64,000 nucleotides of DNA from Bog-473 sp963753115 (GTDB lineage Bacteria > Actinomycetota > Acidimicrobiia > Acidimicrobiales > RAAP-2): NCBI GenBank assembly GCA_963753115.1, contig CAVWBB010000033.1:124001-188000 (forward strand), in the 5' to 3' direction. A program made the position numbers and the translations under genes. Positions within the stretch are counted from its first letter, which is position 1. Every line of letters starts with the position of its first letter. The notes beneath the pieces are model-generated. The model was not told the DNA's origin and did not search any database. It saw only the letters and a program-made list of their open reading frames with translations. This document shows, in pieces, positions 32,149-44,314 of the stretch.

Positions 32149-33299
32149 GCGCGGCGCTGACCGGTGGCGGGGAGCGGCCCGCCGCGCTGCTCGTGACCGC
32201 GGACGGGAGCGTCTTCCGGGGCGAGGCGGCGGGCGCCGACGTGCCGGTGGCCACGGGCGAACTGGTGTTCAACACCGCCATGAGCGGGTACCAAGAGGTC
32301 ATCACGGACCCGTCCTACGCGGGACAGGTCATCGCCTTCACCAGCACGCACATCGGTAACTACGGCACCAACGCCGCCGACGACGAGGCCGTTGCCCCGA
32401 ACTGCCGGGGGGTCGTGGTGTGTGACCTGGCCGACGAGCCGTCCAACTGGCGGGCGACCGAGGGCCTGGAGCCCTTCCTCCGTCGTCACGGCGTGCCGGC
32501 CCTGACCGGCGTCGACACACGGCGTCTGGCCCGGCACGTCCGCCAGGCGGGCGCCGTACCGTGCGCATTCGGAACGGCACCCGAGTCCGAACTGCGAGCC
32601 GCCGCAGCCAACGCCGTCGGCACCGACGGGCTCGACCTGGTGTCCGGCGTCACCATGACGGAGCCCCGCACGCACGCGGGGACCGGCCCCGGAGCGAGCA
32701 GCGGACTGCGCATCGTGGCCTACGACTTCGGCGTCAAGACGACCATGGTGCAGCTGCTCACCGCGCTCGGCTCCGTGACCGTGGTGCCGGCGGGCACGGC
32801 AGCCGACGACGCGCTCGCGCTCGAGCCCGATGGCGTGTTCCTCTCCAACGGCCCGGGTGATCCCGCCGCCTTGCCGGGCCCGACCGGCGCCGTGGCCGAC
32901 CTCGTCGGGCGCGTGCCTGTCTTCGGGATCTGCCTCGGCCACCAGATCCTTGCCACCGCACTGGGTGGGTCGACCTACAAGCTGCCTTTCGGGCATCACG
33001 GCGCCAACCACCCCGTGCAGCGCCTCGAGACCGGCGTTGTCGAGATCACGAGCCAGAACCACAACTACGCGGTCGCCGCCGGCTCCATTCCCGATGCGGA
33101 GACCACGCACGTCAACCTCAACGACGGCGTCATCGAGGGCTTCCGTTCGCTGCGGGCGCCTGCGTTCTCGGTGCAGTACCACCCCGAGGCCGCACCCGGC
33201 CCGCACGATGCGCGCTACCTCTTCGGTGCCTTCCGCGAGCTCATGCTGACCCATCCCACCCGTTCCACCGGCGCCGGGACCGGCGCCGGGGCGCGCTGA
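32145..33299 (+). CDS. carA: Carbamoyl-phosphate synthase small chain
   Basis: Glutaminase subunit (384 residues) delivering ammonia to CarB. N-terminal domain VFNTAMSGYQEVITDPSYAG, GVVVCDLADEPSNWRA and GVDTRRLARHVRQAGA; C-terminal class I amidotransferase domain with nucleophile Cys in VFGICLGHQILA and the His/Glu pair in FSVQYHPEAAPGPHD. GTG 32145 overlaps the pyrC stop. A short Thr/Gly/Ala tail (TGAGTGAGAR) precedes carB by about 20 bases. Confidence 0.96.
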   Translation: MSAALTGGGERPAALLVTADGSVFRGEAAGADVPVATGELVFNTAMSGYQEVITDPSYAGQVIAFTSTHIGNYGTNAADDEAVAPNCRGVVVCDLADEPSNWRATEGLEPFLRRHGVPALTGVDTRRLARHVRQAGAVPCAFGTAPESELRAAAANAVGTDGLDLVSGVTMTEPRTHAGTGPGASSGLRIVAYDFGVKTTMVQLLTALGSVTVVPAGTAADDALALEPDGVFLSNGPGDPAALPGPTGAVADLVGRVPVFGICLGHQILATALGGSTYKLPFGHHGANHPVQRLETGVVEITSQNHNYAVAAGSIPDAETTHVNLNDGVIEGFRSLRAPAFSVQYHPEAAPGPHDARYLFGAFRELMLTHPTRSTGAGTGAGAR

Positions 33300-33319
33300 G
33301 CGCGGTCGAGGAGCCCGCC

Positions 33320-36621
<3,302 letters not shown>

Positions 36622-36625
<4 letters not shown>

Positions 36626-37641
36626 GTCCCACTCCCGCGGCACGTCGGGCGGCCACGCTCGCCACGTCCGTCGGGAGCCTCCGTCTCGCCAACCCGGTGA
36701 TGACCGCGTCCGGCACGTCCGGCCACGGCACCGAGCTCGCCGAGTACGGCGATCTCGGCGAGCTCGGCGCCGTCGTCGTCAAGTCCCTCTCGGTGGAGCC
36801 GTGGCCCGGCAACCCGGCCCCGCGGGTGCACGAGGTCGGCGCCGGCATGCTCAACAGCGTGGGACTGCAGGGCCCCGGGCTGGCGGCGTGGGTGCGCGAC
36901 GACCTGCCTGCGCTGGCCGCCGTCGGCGCGCGTGTCGTCGTGAGCATCTGGGGCCGTTCAGTGTCGGACTACGCCCGGGCCGCCGAGCTCGTAGGGGCCG
37001 CAGCGTCGTCCGCGGGCGGTTCGTGCATCGGCGCCCTCGAGGTCAACGTGAGCTGTCCCAACGTGGAGGACCGGTCGCGGATGTTCGCGCACTCGGCGGA
37101 GTCGACGGCCCGCGTCCTGCAGGCCACGGCTTGTGACGTGCCGCGCTGGGCCAAGCTCAGCCCGAACGTGCCCGACCTGGTCGAGATCGCCACGGGCGCG
37201 GTCGACGGCGGCGCCGATGGGCTGACCCTCGTCAACACCTTGCTCGGCCTGGCGCTCGACACCGAGTCGGGCCGGCCTGTCCTGGGCGCCGGCGGCGGGG
37301 GGCTCTCCGGTGGCGCCGTGCACCCGGTCGCCGTGCGCGCGGTGTGGGAGTGCCGATCGGCCTTCCCCGAGCTGCCCATCGTCGGCGTCGGTGGCGTGTT
37401 CTCCGGCCACGACGCGGTGGAGCTGTTGCTGGCCGGTGCCGATGCCGTCCAGGTGGGGACCGCCACGTTCCGCGACCCCCGGGCACCGTGGAAGGTGCTG
37501 CACCAGGTGGCGCGGTGGTGCGCGACCCATGGCACCACCGCGGAGGGCATCCGCCAACGGGTGCGGGACCGCCTGGGTGACACAGGGGAAAGGATCGGCA
37601 CGCCCGTGCCGGCGACGGACGAAGGAGGACGTGATGGCTGA
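36622..37641 (+). CDS. pyrD: Dihydroorotate dehydrogenase, class 1B-like
   Basis: FMN TIM-barrel enzyme of 339 residues oxidising dihydroorotate. The active-site loop reads EVNVSCPNVED, with Cys rather than Ser as base, which marks class 1; LALDTESGRPVLG followed by GGLSGGAVHPVAVRAVWE matches class 1B. Class 1B normally needs the Fe-S/FAD partner PyrK to pass electrons to NAD, and no pyrK is in this operon. N-terminal LRLANPVMTASGTSGHGTEL and C-terminal VGVGGVFSGHDAVELLLAGA complete the fold. It overlaps the pyrF start by eight bases. Confidence 0.93.
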
Positions 37642-38473
37642 CAGTTTCGGGGACCGGGTGGCCGCCGCCACGGCTGCGACGGGGCCGCTGTGCGCAGGGA
37701 TCGACCCGTCGTCGGCGCTGCTGCAGGCGTGGGGGCAGCCGGACGATGCCAAGGGATTGCGCGCCTTCTGCGCGACGTGCGTCGAGGCGTTCGCCGGCGT
37801 GGTCAGCGTGGTCAAGCCACAGGTGGCCTTCTTCGAGCGGCACGGCGCGGCCGGGATGGCGGAGCTGGAACGGCTGATCGCCGACGCCACGGCTGCCGGC
37901 CTGATCGTGATCGCAGACGCCAAGCGAGGGGACATCGACTCGACCGCCGCCGCCTATGCCGACGCCTGGTTGGGCGAGGCCAGCTCGCTGGCGGCGGACG
38001 CGGTCACGGTCCACCCCTACCTGGGCCTCGGTGCGTTGGCGCCCCTGGTCCAGCTCGGGGCGGCCACCGGACGTGGCGTCATTGTCGTGGCCCGGAGCTC
38101 GAATCCCGAGGGGCGGGACCTGCAACTGGCCGTCACCGCCGGGGGACCCTCCGTGGAGGACATGCTCCTGGCCGAGATCGCCGAGCTCAATGGCGCACCA
38201 GAGGTGCCGAGCGGAACGGTCGGTGCGGTCATCGGGGCGACGCTGGAGCCGTCGCATTTCGCGTTATCCCAGCTCGGAGGGGTTATTCTGGCTCCCGGGC
38301 TGGGAGCCCAGGGGGCGCGCCCCGCCGATGTGGCGGCCCGTTTTGCCGGATGTCGGCCCGGCACGGTGCTCCCGAGTAGCTCCCGCGGGCTCCTGATCGA
38401 GGGTCCGGAACCAGCCGCCTTGCGTGACAGCGCACGCTCGTTGAACCGCGAGTTGGCGGCGGCGATGGGCTGA
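37634..38473 (+). CDS. pyrF: Orotidine 5'-phosphate decarboxylase
   Basis: Decarboxylates OMP to UMP, completing the pathway. The 279-residue protein is the long actinobacterial/myxobacterial subfamily: PLCAGIDPSSALLQAWG, VVKPQVAFFERHGAAGMAEL and the catalytic Asp-Lys-Asp array in VIADAKRGDIDSTAAAYADA. GAILAPG-like GVILAPGLGAQGARPADVAA binds phosphate. Start ATG 37634 is preceded by GAAGGAGGAC inside the pyrD end. It is the last gene of the pyr operon. Confidence 0.95.
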   Translation: MADSFGDRVAAATAATGPLCAGIDPSSALLQAWGQPDDAKGLRAFCATCVEAFAGVVSVVKPQVAFFERHGAAGMAELERLIADATAAGLIVIADAKRGDIDSTAAAYADAWLGEASSLAADAVTVHPYLGLGALAPLVQLGAATGRGVIVVARSSNPEGRDLQLAVTAGGPSVEDMLLAEIAELNGAPEVPSGTVGAVIGATLEPSHFALSQLGGVILAPGLGAQGARPADVAARFAGCRPGTVLPSSSRGLLIEGPEPAALRDSARSLNRELAAAMG

Positions 38474-38488
38474 AGAGGGAAAATGGGT

Positions 38489-38517
38489 GTGAACGGCCCT
38501 GGCTGAGGCGCTATGGT
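38489..38517 (+). promoter_or_regulatory. mihF promoter, leaderless
   Basis: GTGAAC (38489-38494), a 17-base spacer and TATGGT (38512-38517) end 6 nt before the mihF ATG. The transcript would begin at or next to the start codon; no Shine-Dalgarno lies between. Confidence 0.45.
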
Positions 38518-38523
38518 CTCGCC

Positions 38524-38841
38524 ATGCCGCAACCTCCCGCACTCACTCCAGAGCAGCGCGCAGCTGCACTCGAAAAGGCTGCCAAGGTTCGCCGTGAGCG
38601 GGCCGAGGTCAAGGACAAGCTCAAGATGGGCAACCTCTCGTTGGCGGACCTCCTGCAAGAGGCGGACTCCAACGAGACCATCGGCAAAATGAAGGTGGTG
38701 TCCGTCCTCGAATCTCTGCCCGGTCTGGGCAAGGTCAAGGCACGCCGCCTGATGGAGACCGTCGGCATCAGCGACAGCCGCCGCCTCCAGGGGCTCGGTG
38801 CCAAGCAGCGCGAATCGCTGCTCAAAGAGACTGCGCGCTGA
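38524..38841 (+). CDS. mihF: Integration host factor, actinobacterial type
   Basis: A 105-residue nucleoid-associated protein unrelated to enteric IHF. A basic N-terminal helix (EKAAKVRRERAEVKDKLKMG, NLSLADLLQEAD) precedes a helix-hairpin-helix-like domain with VVSVLESLPGLGKVKARRLM and ETVGISDSRRLQGLGAKQ, the DNA-binding part. It compacts DNA and is essential in mycobacteria. Its position between pyrF and gmk is conserved in actinobacteria and is one of the main reasons for placing the window in that phylum. Confidence 0.95.
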   Translation: MPQPPALTPEQRAAALEKAAKVRRERAEVKDKLKMGNLSLADLLQEADSNETIGKMKVVSVLESLPGLGKVKARRLMETVGISDSRRLQGLGAKQRESLLKETAR

Positions 38842-39430
38842 ACCCAACAACAGAGAGCCGCGCGTCTTCGTCCTCATCGGCCCTGGTGGGGCCGGCAAGG
38901 GCACCATCGCCGCGGCGCTGATCGCGCAGGATCCCACTCTCTGGCTCAGTCGGAGCTGGACGACGCGCCAGCCGCGGCCGGGTGAGCGTGAGCGCGACGC
39001 CTACGTCTTCGTCGATCGGCCCACCTTCGAGGAGGCCGTCGCCCAGGGAGGATTCTTCGAGTGGGCCGAATTCCTCGACTACCTGATGGGCACGCCCATC
39101 CCCGATCCGCCCTCCGGCCGCGACGTCTTGCTCGAGATCGACGTCCAGGGGGCCGAGCAGGTCCTGGCCCAGCGCCCGGATGCGACCGTGATCCTGTTGC
39201 TTCCGCCGTCGCCGGAGGTGCAGGCCGAGCGTCTCGCCGCCCGGGGTGACGACGAGGCACATATCCGTCGCCGGGTGGAGCTGGGACGCTCCGAAGTCGT
39301 GCGTGGGGCCGAAATTGCAGCTCACACGGTCGTCAACGACGACTTTGCACAGGCCCTGGCCGAACTGACGGCTATAGTTGATCGGACTCGATCGGCTGCC
39401 CCCTGCGCCGCGAACCCGGAGGAATCCTGA
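38798..39430 (+). CDS. gmk: Guanylate kinase
   Basis: Phosphorylates GMP to GDP. P-loop GPGGAGKGT (family norm GPSGVGKGT), GMP-binding SWTTRQPRPGERERDAYVFV, FFEWAEFLDYLMGTPIPDP, LLEIDVQGAEQVL and the lid RRRVELGRSE. The start is uncertain. GTG 38798 overlaps mihF by 44 bases and has AGGGG upstream; the only later in-frame alternative before the P-loop is a CTG at 38831. The protein is then up to 210 residues. A TATAGT box inside the 3' end (39373-39378) may serve rpoZ. Confidence 0.92.
   Translation: MPSSANRCSKRLRAEPNNREPRVFVLIGPGGAGKGTIAAALIAQDPTLWLSRSWTTRQPRPGERERDAYVFVDRPTFEEAVAQGGFFEWAEFLDYLMGTPIPDPPSGRDVLLEIDVQGAEQVLAQRPDATVILLLPPSPEVQAERLAARGDDEAHIRRRVELGRSEVVRGAEIAAHTVVNDDFAQALAELTAIVDRTRSAAPCAANPEES
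39373..39378 (+). promoter_or_regulatory. Possible internal promoter before rpoZ
   Basis: TATAGT within the gmk 3' end, 51 bases before the rpoZ ATG, which also has a GGAGGA ribosome-binding site. No well-spaced -35 is evident. Confidence 0.3.
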
Positions 39431-39837
39431 TGGCCCAAGGCCGCCACACGCTCATGGACCCACCCATTGAAGAGCTCCTTGACAAGGTGGATTCCAAGTT
39501 CACCCTGGTCGCCCTCGGCTCGGCCCGCGCCCGCCAGGTGAACTCGTACTACAACAGCCTCGGCGAAGGCCTGGGCAAGGTCGTGCCGCCCCAGGTGGCC
39601 TCCGTGTCGGGGAAGCCCGTTTCCATCGCCTTCGAGGAGATCGCGGCCGGCAAGGCCACGTTCACCCGACCGGACCCCGAGGAAGAGGCAGCGCTGGCCG
39701 CTGCCATCGCCGATGCGGCCGAAGCCGGCTTGCTGGGTGAAGCGGGGGCTGGAGCCGAGGCCGCCACCGACACGGCCGAGACCGCCGAAGTGATCGAGGT
39801 GCTCGGCGTCGGGGGCGACGACCCGGCTGCGAGCTAG
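39430..39837 (+). CDS. rpoZ: RNA polymerase omega subunit
   Basis: Small subunit that aids folding and assembly of the beta' subunit. The conserved part is MDPPIEELLDKVDSKFTLVA, ALGSARARQVNSYYNSLGEG and PVSIAFEEIAAGKA. The remaining ~50 residues are an acidic/Ala-rich tail (DPEEEAALAAAIADAAEAGL). The ATG overlaps the gmk stop (TGATG) and has GGAGGA upstream. The gmk-rpoZ-coaBC order is widely conserved. Confidence 0.93.
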   Translation: MAQGRHTLMDPPIEELLDKVDSKFTLVALGSARARQVNSYYNSLGEGLGKVVPPQVASVSGKPVSIAFEEIAAGKATFTRPDPEEEAALAAAIADAAEAGLLGEAGAGAEAATDTAETAEVIEVLGVGGDDPAAS

Positions 39838-39869
39838 GCGCCGACAATCAGGCCCGGCGAGCAGCGCCG

Positions 39870-41141
39870 ATGGCTGGAAGCTCCGGAACCGAGGACACGC
39901 CCGTGAGCGCTGATCACAACCCCGCAGCACCCCGTGTCGTGCTCGGCGTCTGCGGTGGCATTGCCGCCTACAAGGCGATCGAGGTCTGCCGGCAACTCGT
40001 CGATGCCGGCGTGCACGTGACGCCGGTGCTCACCGAGGAAGCCACGCGCTTCGTCGGCGAGGTGACCTTCTCCGCGCTGGCCTCCGAACCGGTGCAACGA
40101 TCCCTGTGGGACGAGGCTTCACCGATTCCCCACACCAGACTCGGCCAGCAGGCGGACCTCGTCCTCGTCGTGCCGGCCACGGCACACACGCTCGCCCGCT
40201 ATGCGGCCGGGCTCTCCGACGACCTCCTCTGTGCCACGCTCCTGGCCACGCGGGCGCCGGTGATCGTGTGTCCCGCCATGCACACCGAAATGTGGGAGCA
40301 CGCCTCGGTGCGCGAGAACCTCGCCACGCTGGAACGGCGAGGGGTCGAGATCATCCCCCCCGAGAGCGGGCGCCTGGCCGGCGGTGACTCCGGAGAAGGT
40401 CGGCTCGCCGACCCGGGTGTGATTGCGGCGCGCGTCCTGGAGCGGCTCGGACGGGCGATCCGGCGGGATCTGCACGGTGTGCGCATCGCCGTGAGCGCGG
40501 GCGGCACCCGCGAGCCGCTCGACCCGGTGCGCTTCATCACCAACCGCTCTTCTGGGAAGCAGGGGCACGCCCTCGCCGTGGCCGCGGCCCGCCGCGGCGC
40601 GTCGGTGACCCTGGTGACGTCGTCGCCGCTGGAGCTCCCGCCCGACATCGTGTCCGCGGTGACGCGGATTGACGTGGAGACGGCGGCCGACATGGAACAC
40701 GCCGTCGGCGCCGCCGCCGAAGGGGCCGACGTTGTCGTGATGGCCGCCGCGGTGGCGGACTTCCGCCCCAAACGAACGGCGGGGAAGAAGCTCTCCAAGG
40801 ACGAGGGGATCCCTGAGCTCGTCCTCGAGCCGACGCCCGACATCCTGGCCGGCCTGGCCGCGCGGCGGCCTCCGGGTCAGGTGCTGGTGGGCTTCGCTGC
40901 AGAGACCCACGATGCGCTCGAGCGGGGTCGGCGCAAGCTGGCCCGCAAGGGCGTTGACATGCTCGTCGTTAACGACGTAACCGCTCCGGGAACAGGTTTT
41001 GATCACGACACGAATGCGGTCGTGATCCTGGACTCCAGCGGGATCACCCAGGAAATCCCACTGACCTCCAAGGATGCAGTGGCCCATGCTGTATTGGATA
41101 GTGTCCTCGCCCACTACAACGAGAAGCGGAGCACGACGTGA
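39870..41141 (+). CDS. coaBC: Bifunctional phosphopantothenoylcysteine decarboxylase/synthetase
   Basis: 423 residues, two coenzyme A steps in one protein. The N-terminal CoaC flavoprotein domain has GVCGGIAAYKAIEVCRQLVD, the catalytic His in PHTRLGQQADLVLVVPATAH and CPAMHTEMWEH (actinobacterial form of the PAMN motif). The C-terminal CoaB domain starts SAGGTREPLDPVRFITNRSS with GKQGHALAVAAARRGA and ends with the KKLSKDE and GFAAETHDALERGRRKLARK blocks. ATG 39870 or GTG 39903 could be used. Overlaps metK (GTGA). Confidence 0.95.
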   Translation: MAGSSGTEDTPVSADHNPAAPRVVLGVCGGIAAYKAIEVCRQLVDAGVHVTPVLTEEATRFVGEVTFSALASEPVQRSLWDEASPIPHTRLGQQADLVLVVPATAHTLARYAAGLSDDLLCATLLATRAPVIVCPAMHTEMWEHASVRENLATLERRGVEIIPPESGRLAGGDSGEGRLADPGVIAARVLERLGRAIRRDLHGVRIAVSAGGTREPLDPVRFITNRSSGKQGHALAVAAARRGASVTLVTSSPLELPPDIVSAVTRIDVETAADMEHAVGAAAEGADVVVMAAAVADFRPKRTAGKKLSKDEGIPELVLEPTPDILAGLAARRPPGQVLVGFAAETHDALERGRRKLARKGVDMLVVNDVTAPGTGFDHDTNAVVILDSSGITQEIPLTSKDAVAHAVLDSVLAHYNEKRSTT

Positions 41142-42328
41142 GAACCACATTTACCTCGGAATCGGTCACCGAGGGCCACCCTGACAAAATGGCGGACCAG
41201 ATCTCTGACGCCGTCCTCGACGCCATGCTCGAGGGTGACCCGGCGAGCCGGGTCGCCTGCGAGACACTCCTCACCACCGGCCTCGTCGTCGTGGCCGGTG
41301 AGGTCACGACGTCCACCTATGTCGACATCCCCGCGCTCGTGCGCGACACGGTGTGCGAGATCGGCTACGACAACGACCTCTACGGCTTCAACGGCAAGAC
41401 ATGCGGCGTGCTGGTCTCGCTCGACGCGCAGTCACCCGACATCGCCCAGGGCGTCGACGACTCGTTCGAGCTGCGCAGCGGCAAGGCCGGCGAGGACGTG
41501 CTCAACGCGCAGGGCGCGGGCGACCAGGGCATGATGTTCGGCTACGCCTGCGACGAGACGCCTGATCTCATGCCGCTGCCGATCTGGCTGTCGCACCGGC
41601 TCTCGGAGCGCCTCGCCCAGGTGCGCCGGGCGGCCACCGTGCCGTACCTGCGTCCCGACGGCAAGACGCAGGTCTCCGTCGTCTACGAGGACGGGCGCCC
41701 GGTGCGCATCGACACCGTGCTCATCTCGACGCAGCACGCCGGCGGCATCGACCTCGAGGAGCAGCTGCGCCCGGACCTGATCGAGCACGTGATCAACCCG
41801 CTCCTGCCGACGGATCTCGACACGGAGGATTTGAGCATCTACGTCAACCCGACCGGCATCTTCGAGTTGGGTGGTCCGCACGCCGACACCGGTCTCACCG
41901 GCCGCAAGATCATCGTGGACACCTATGGCGGCATGGCCCGTCACGGTGGCGGAGCCTTCTCGGGCAAGGACCCCTCGAAAGTGGACCGCTCGGCGGCCTA
42001 CGCGGCACGGTGGGTGGCCAAGCATGTCGTCGCGGCCGGAGCCGCAAAGCGTTGCGAGGTGCAGGTGGCCTATGCCATCGGTGTCGCCCACCCGGTCTCG
42101 CTGCTCGTCGAGACCTTCGGCACCGAAACGGTCGATCCCGAGAAGATCGCCGATGCGGTGCGCGAGCTGTTCGACCTGCGTCCCGCCGCCATCGGCCGCG
42201 ATCTCGACCTGCGGCGCCCGATCTACAAGAAGACCGCCGCCTACGGGCACTTCGGGCGCTCGGAGAAGGAGTTCACGTGGGAGGCCACCCCGCGGGTGGA
42301 CGACCTGCGGACCGCCTTGGGACTCTGA
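41138..42328 (+). CDS. metK: S-adenosylmethionine synthetase
   Basis: Forms SAM from methionine and ATP. 396 residues; SVTEGHPDKMADQISDAVLD (substrate His/Asp), GAGDQGMMFGYACDET, and GGAFSGKDPSKVDRSAAYAA with the phosphate loop. KTQVSVVYEDGRPVRIDTV and SRDLDLRRPIYKKTAAYGHF complete the family pattern. GTG 41138 overlaps the coaBC stop. No SAM riboswitch is visible upstream; the gene seems to rely on the operon promoter. A GC hairpin follows the stop. Confidence 0.97.
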   Translation: MRTTFTSESVTEGHPDKMADQISDAVLDAMLEGDPASRVACETLLTTGLVVVAGEVTTSTYVDIPALVRDTVCEIGYDNDLYGFNGKTCGVLVSLDAQSPDIAQGVDDSFELRSGKAGEDVLNAQGAGDQGMMFGYACDETPDLMPLPIWLSHRLSERLAQVRRAATVPYLRPDGKTQVSVVYEDGRPVRIDTVLISTQHAGGIDLEEQLRPDLIEHVINPLLPTDLDTEDLSIYVNPTGIFELGGPHADTGLTGRKIIVDTYGGMARHGGGAFSGKDPSKVDRSAAYAARWVAKHVVAAGAAKRCEVQVAYAIGVAHPVSLLVETFGTETVDPEKIADAVRELFDLRPAAIGRDLDLRRPIYKKTAAYGHFGRSEKEFTWEATPRVDDLRTALGL

Positions 42329-42337
42329 GCGCGCGAC

Positions 42338-42356
42338 CGCTCCCCTGAGGGGAGCG
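42338..42356 (+). terminator. Hairpin between metK and priA
   Basis: CGCTCCCC (42338-42345), loop TGA, GGGGAGCG (42349-42356): a perfect 8-bp stem ending 8 bases before the priA GTG. Without a T-run it may attenuate read-through or occlude the priA start rather than fully terminate. Confidence 0.5.
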
Positions 42357-42364
42357 CGCATCCG

Positions 42365-44233
42365 GTGGCAGTCACTGACCCCGTGACCCAGGACGTCGTG
42401 GTCGACCGCGGGGTGCGGGTGGTGCGTGTCCGCACCGAAGTGGCCGCCGTGGCCAAGACGTTCGACTACTCGGTGCCGCCGGGCTGGAGCAACGAGGTGC
42501 AGGTCGGCACGCGGGTGCGGGCGCCGTTCCACGGGCGGACCGTCCGTGGCTGGGTGGTCGACGAGGACGTCGGGACGCCCGCCGGCGTGGCCGTCCTCCC
42601 TCTGAAGTCCTGGTTGGGATGGGGACCGCCGCCCGCGCTGGTGGGGCTGGCCGAGTGGGCGGCCTGGCGCTGGGCGGGCCCGGCCTCGTTCTTCCTGCGG
42701 AGCGCCTCCCCGGCGACCATCGTGCGGTCGCTGCCCACGCCACCCGCGTGGCCCGACCTCGCTGCCGGGCAGGGGCCGCCGGGGGACCTCGACCTCGATC
42801 TCGCACGGCCGGGGGTGACCGTGGTGCGTCAACCACCGGTGACCGACCCGCTCGACCTCGTGCTGTCGGTCGTCGGGGATCCCGCCGTGCGCACCCGCGG
42901 CGGGAGCGTGCTGGTCCTCGTCCCGTCTTCGGGCTGGGCCGAGCGTTTGACGGCGCGACTGGTTCGGCGCGGTTGCCCCGTCGCCGCCGCGTGGGAACAG
43001 GCCCGGGCGGGCTGGCCCGTGGTGGTGGGGAGCCGGGCCGCGGCGTGGTCCCCGGTGCCCCGAGTGGCCGCAGTCGTGATGCTCGATGCGCACGACACCG
43101 CCTACCGGGAGGAGAGCGCCCCGACCTACAGCGCACTCGACGTGGTGCGGGAGCGGGCCCGTCGCGAGGATGCCCCTTGCATCGTCGCCTCGCCGGTGCC
43201 GCCGGTGGCGTTGGCCGGGCACCAGGATTTCCGCACGGTCGCGCCGTCACGTCCACAGGAGCGGGCGGGCTGGCCCGTTCTGGAACGCGTCGACCGTCGG
43301 GGCGCCGACCCGCGCAGTGGCATGTTCTCCGAGGAATTCGTCCGTCTGGCCCGTTCCGTCCTCGACGATCCGGCCGCCAAGGAGCGCGGGCCGTTGGTCT
43401 GCGTCTACAACCGCACGGGCGGCGCCCGCCTCCTGGCCTGCCGCCACTGCGGCGAACTCGCCCGTTGCGCGCGTTGCGGCGCGGCCGCGGCACAGCCGCG
43501 CGGTGAGGAGCTGCTGCGCTGCCCGCGCTGCGACGAGACCAGGCCTGTGGTGTGCGCGGCCTGCGGGCGTCTGCGGATGAAGACGTTGCGGGCCGGCGTC
43601 AGCAGGCTGCGCGAGGAGCTCGCAGCACTGCTCGGGACCGAGGTGGGTGAGGTCACTGGTCCCAGGGCGGCGGGTGGGGAGACGCCCGTGCCTGCGGCGC
43701 CCGTGCTGATCGGGACCGAGGCGGTGTTGCACCGGGTGCGCCGCGCCGCCGCCGTGGCGTTCCTCGACATCGACCTGCACCTGCTCGCTCCCCGTCTCTC
43801 GGCGGCGGAGGAGACCATGGCGCTCTTCGTGCGGGCCGCCCGCCTCGTCGGCGCCCGCGGGGCGGGACCGTCCTGGGCCCGCATGCAGGCGCAGACCCGG
43901 GTGCCCGAGCACCCGCTGCTGCGGTCCGTGGCGCTCGGGGAGCCAACAGAGGTCCTGGCCGAGGAGGTGGCGATCCGCCGGACCTCCGCGCTGCCACCGT
44001 TCTCCGCGCTGGCCGTCGTGTCGGGTGCCCTGGGCCCGGCCTACGCCGAAGCCCTGGGCGAGCAAGCAGCCGCCGCAGCCGGCCAGGGCCAGCCCGTCTC
44101 GGTGTCGCCGATCGGTGACGACCGGTTCCTCCTGCGGGCCGAGAACCATGGGCCGCTGTGCGACCTGCTGGCCCGCACCCCCCGGCCGCCGGGGCGCGGG
44201 CTGCGCGTCGAGGTCGATCCCGTGTCGCTCTGA
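42365..44233 (+). CDS. priA: PriA-like primosomal protein, helicase motifs degenerate
   Basis: 622 residues aligned by context and motif with PriA: the N-terminal 3'-DNA-binding domain (VVRVRTEVAAVAKTFDYSVP, GTRVRAPFHGRTVRGWVVDE) and the zinc module with paired cysteines (LACRHCGELARCARCGA, LRCPRCDETRPVVCAACG). The Walker A loop (G-x-T-G-S-G-K-T in active PriA) and the DEEH box are missing; the latter position reads VVMLDAHDTAYREE. Many actinobacterial PriA proteins are like this and are thought to lack helicase activity while keeping DNA-binding and loader roles. GTG start after the metK hairpin. Confidence 0.87.
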   Translation: MAVTDPVTQDVVVDRGVRVVRVRTEVAAVAKTFDYSVPPGWSNEVQVGTRVRAPFHGRTVRGWVVDEDVGTPAGVAVLPLKSWLGWGPPPALVGLAEWAAWRWAGPASFFLRSASPATIVRSLPTPPAWPDLAAGQGPPGDLDLDLARPGVTVVRQPPVTDPLDLVLSVVGDPAVRTRGGSVLVLVPSSGWAERLTARLVRRGCPVAAAWEQARAGWPVVVGSRAAAWSPVPRVAAVVMLDAHDTAYREESAPTYSALDVVRERARREDAPCIVASPVPPVALAGHQDFRTVAPSRPQERAGWPVLERVDRRGADPRSGMFSEEFVRLARSVLDDPAAKERGPLVCVYNRTGGARLLACRHCGELARCARCGAAAAQPRGEELLRCPRCDETRPVVCAACGRLRMKTLRAGVSRLREELAALLGTEVGEVTGPRAAGGETPVPAAPVLIGTEAVLHRVRRAAAVAFLDIDLHLLAPRLSAAEETMALFVRAARLVGARGAGPSWARMQAQTRVPEHPLLRSVALGEPTEVLAEEVAIRRTSALPPFSALAVVSGALGPAYAEALGEQAAAAAGQGQPVSVSPIGDDRFLLRAENHGPLCDLLARTPRPPGRGLRVEVDPVSL

Positions 44234-44301
44234 GCAGCTGACACGCGGGTCCGCAGTCGTCTGCGCCCGAGGGCCGGATCGGGAATCGCCCGGGCCGCCG
44301 G

Positions 44302-44307
44302 TAAGCT
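44302..44307 (+). promoter_or_regulatory. -10 box of def, leaderless
   Basis: TAAGCT ends 7 nt before the def ATG at 44315. No Shine-Dalgarno lies between. Confidence 0.45.
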
Positions 44308-44314
44308 GCAGTCC

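Noticed and set aside
41040..41137. SAM riboswitch before metK
   Set aside because: metK overlaps coaBC by four bases and the preceding DNA is coding; no riboswitch core seen.
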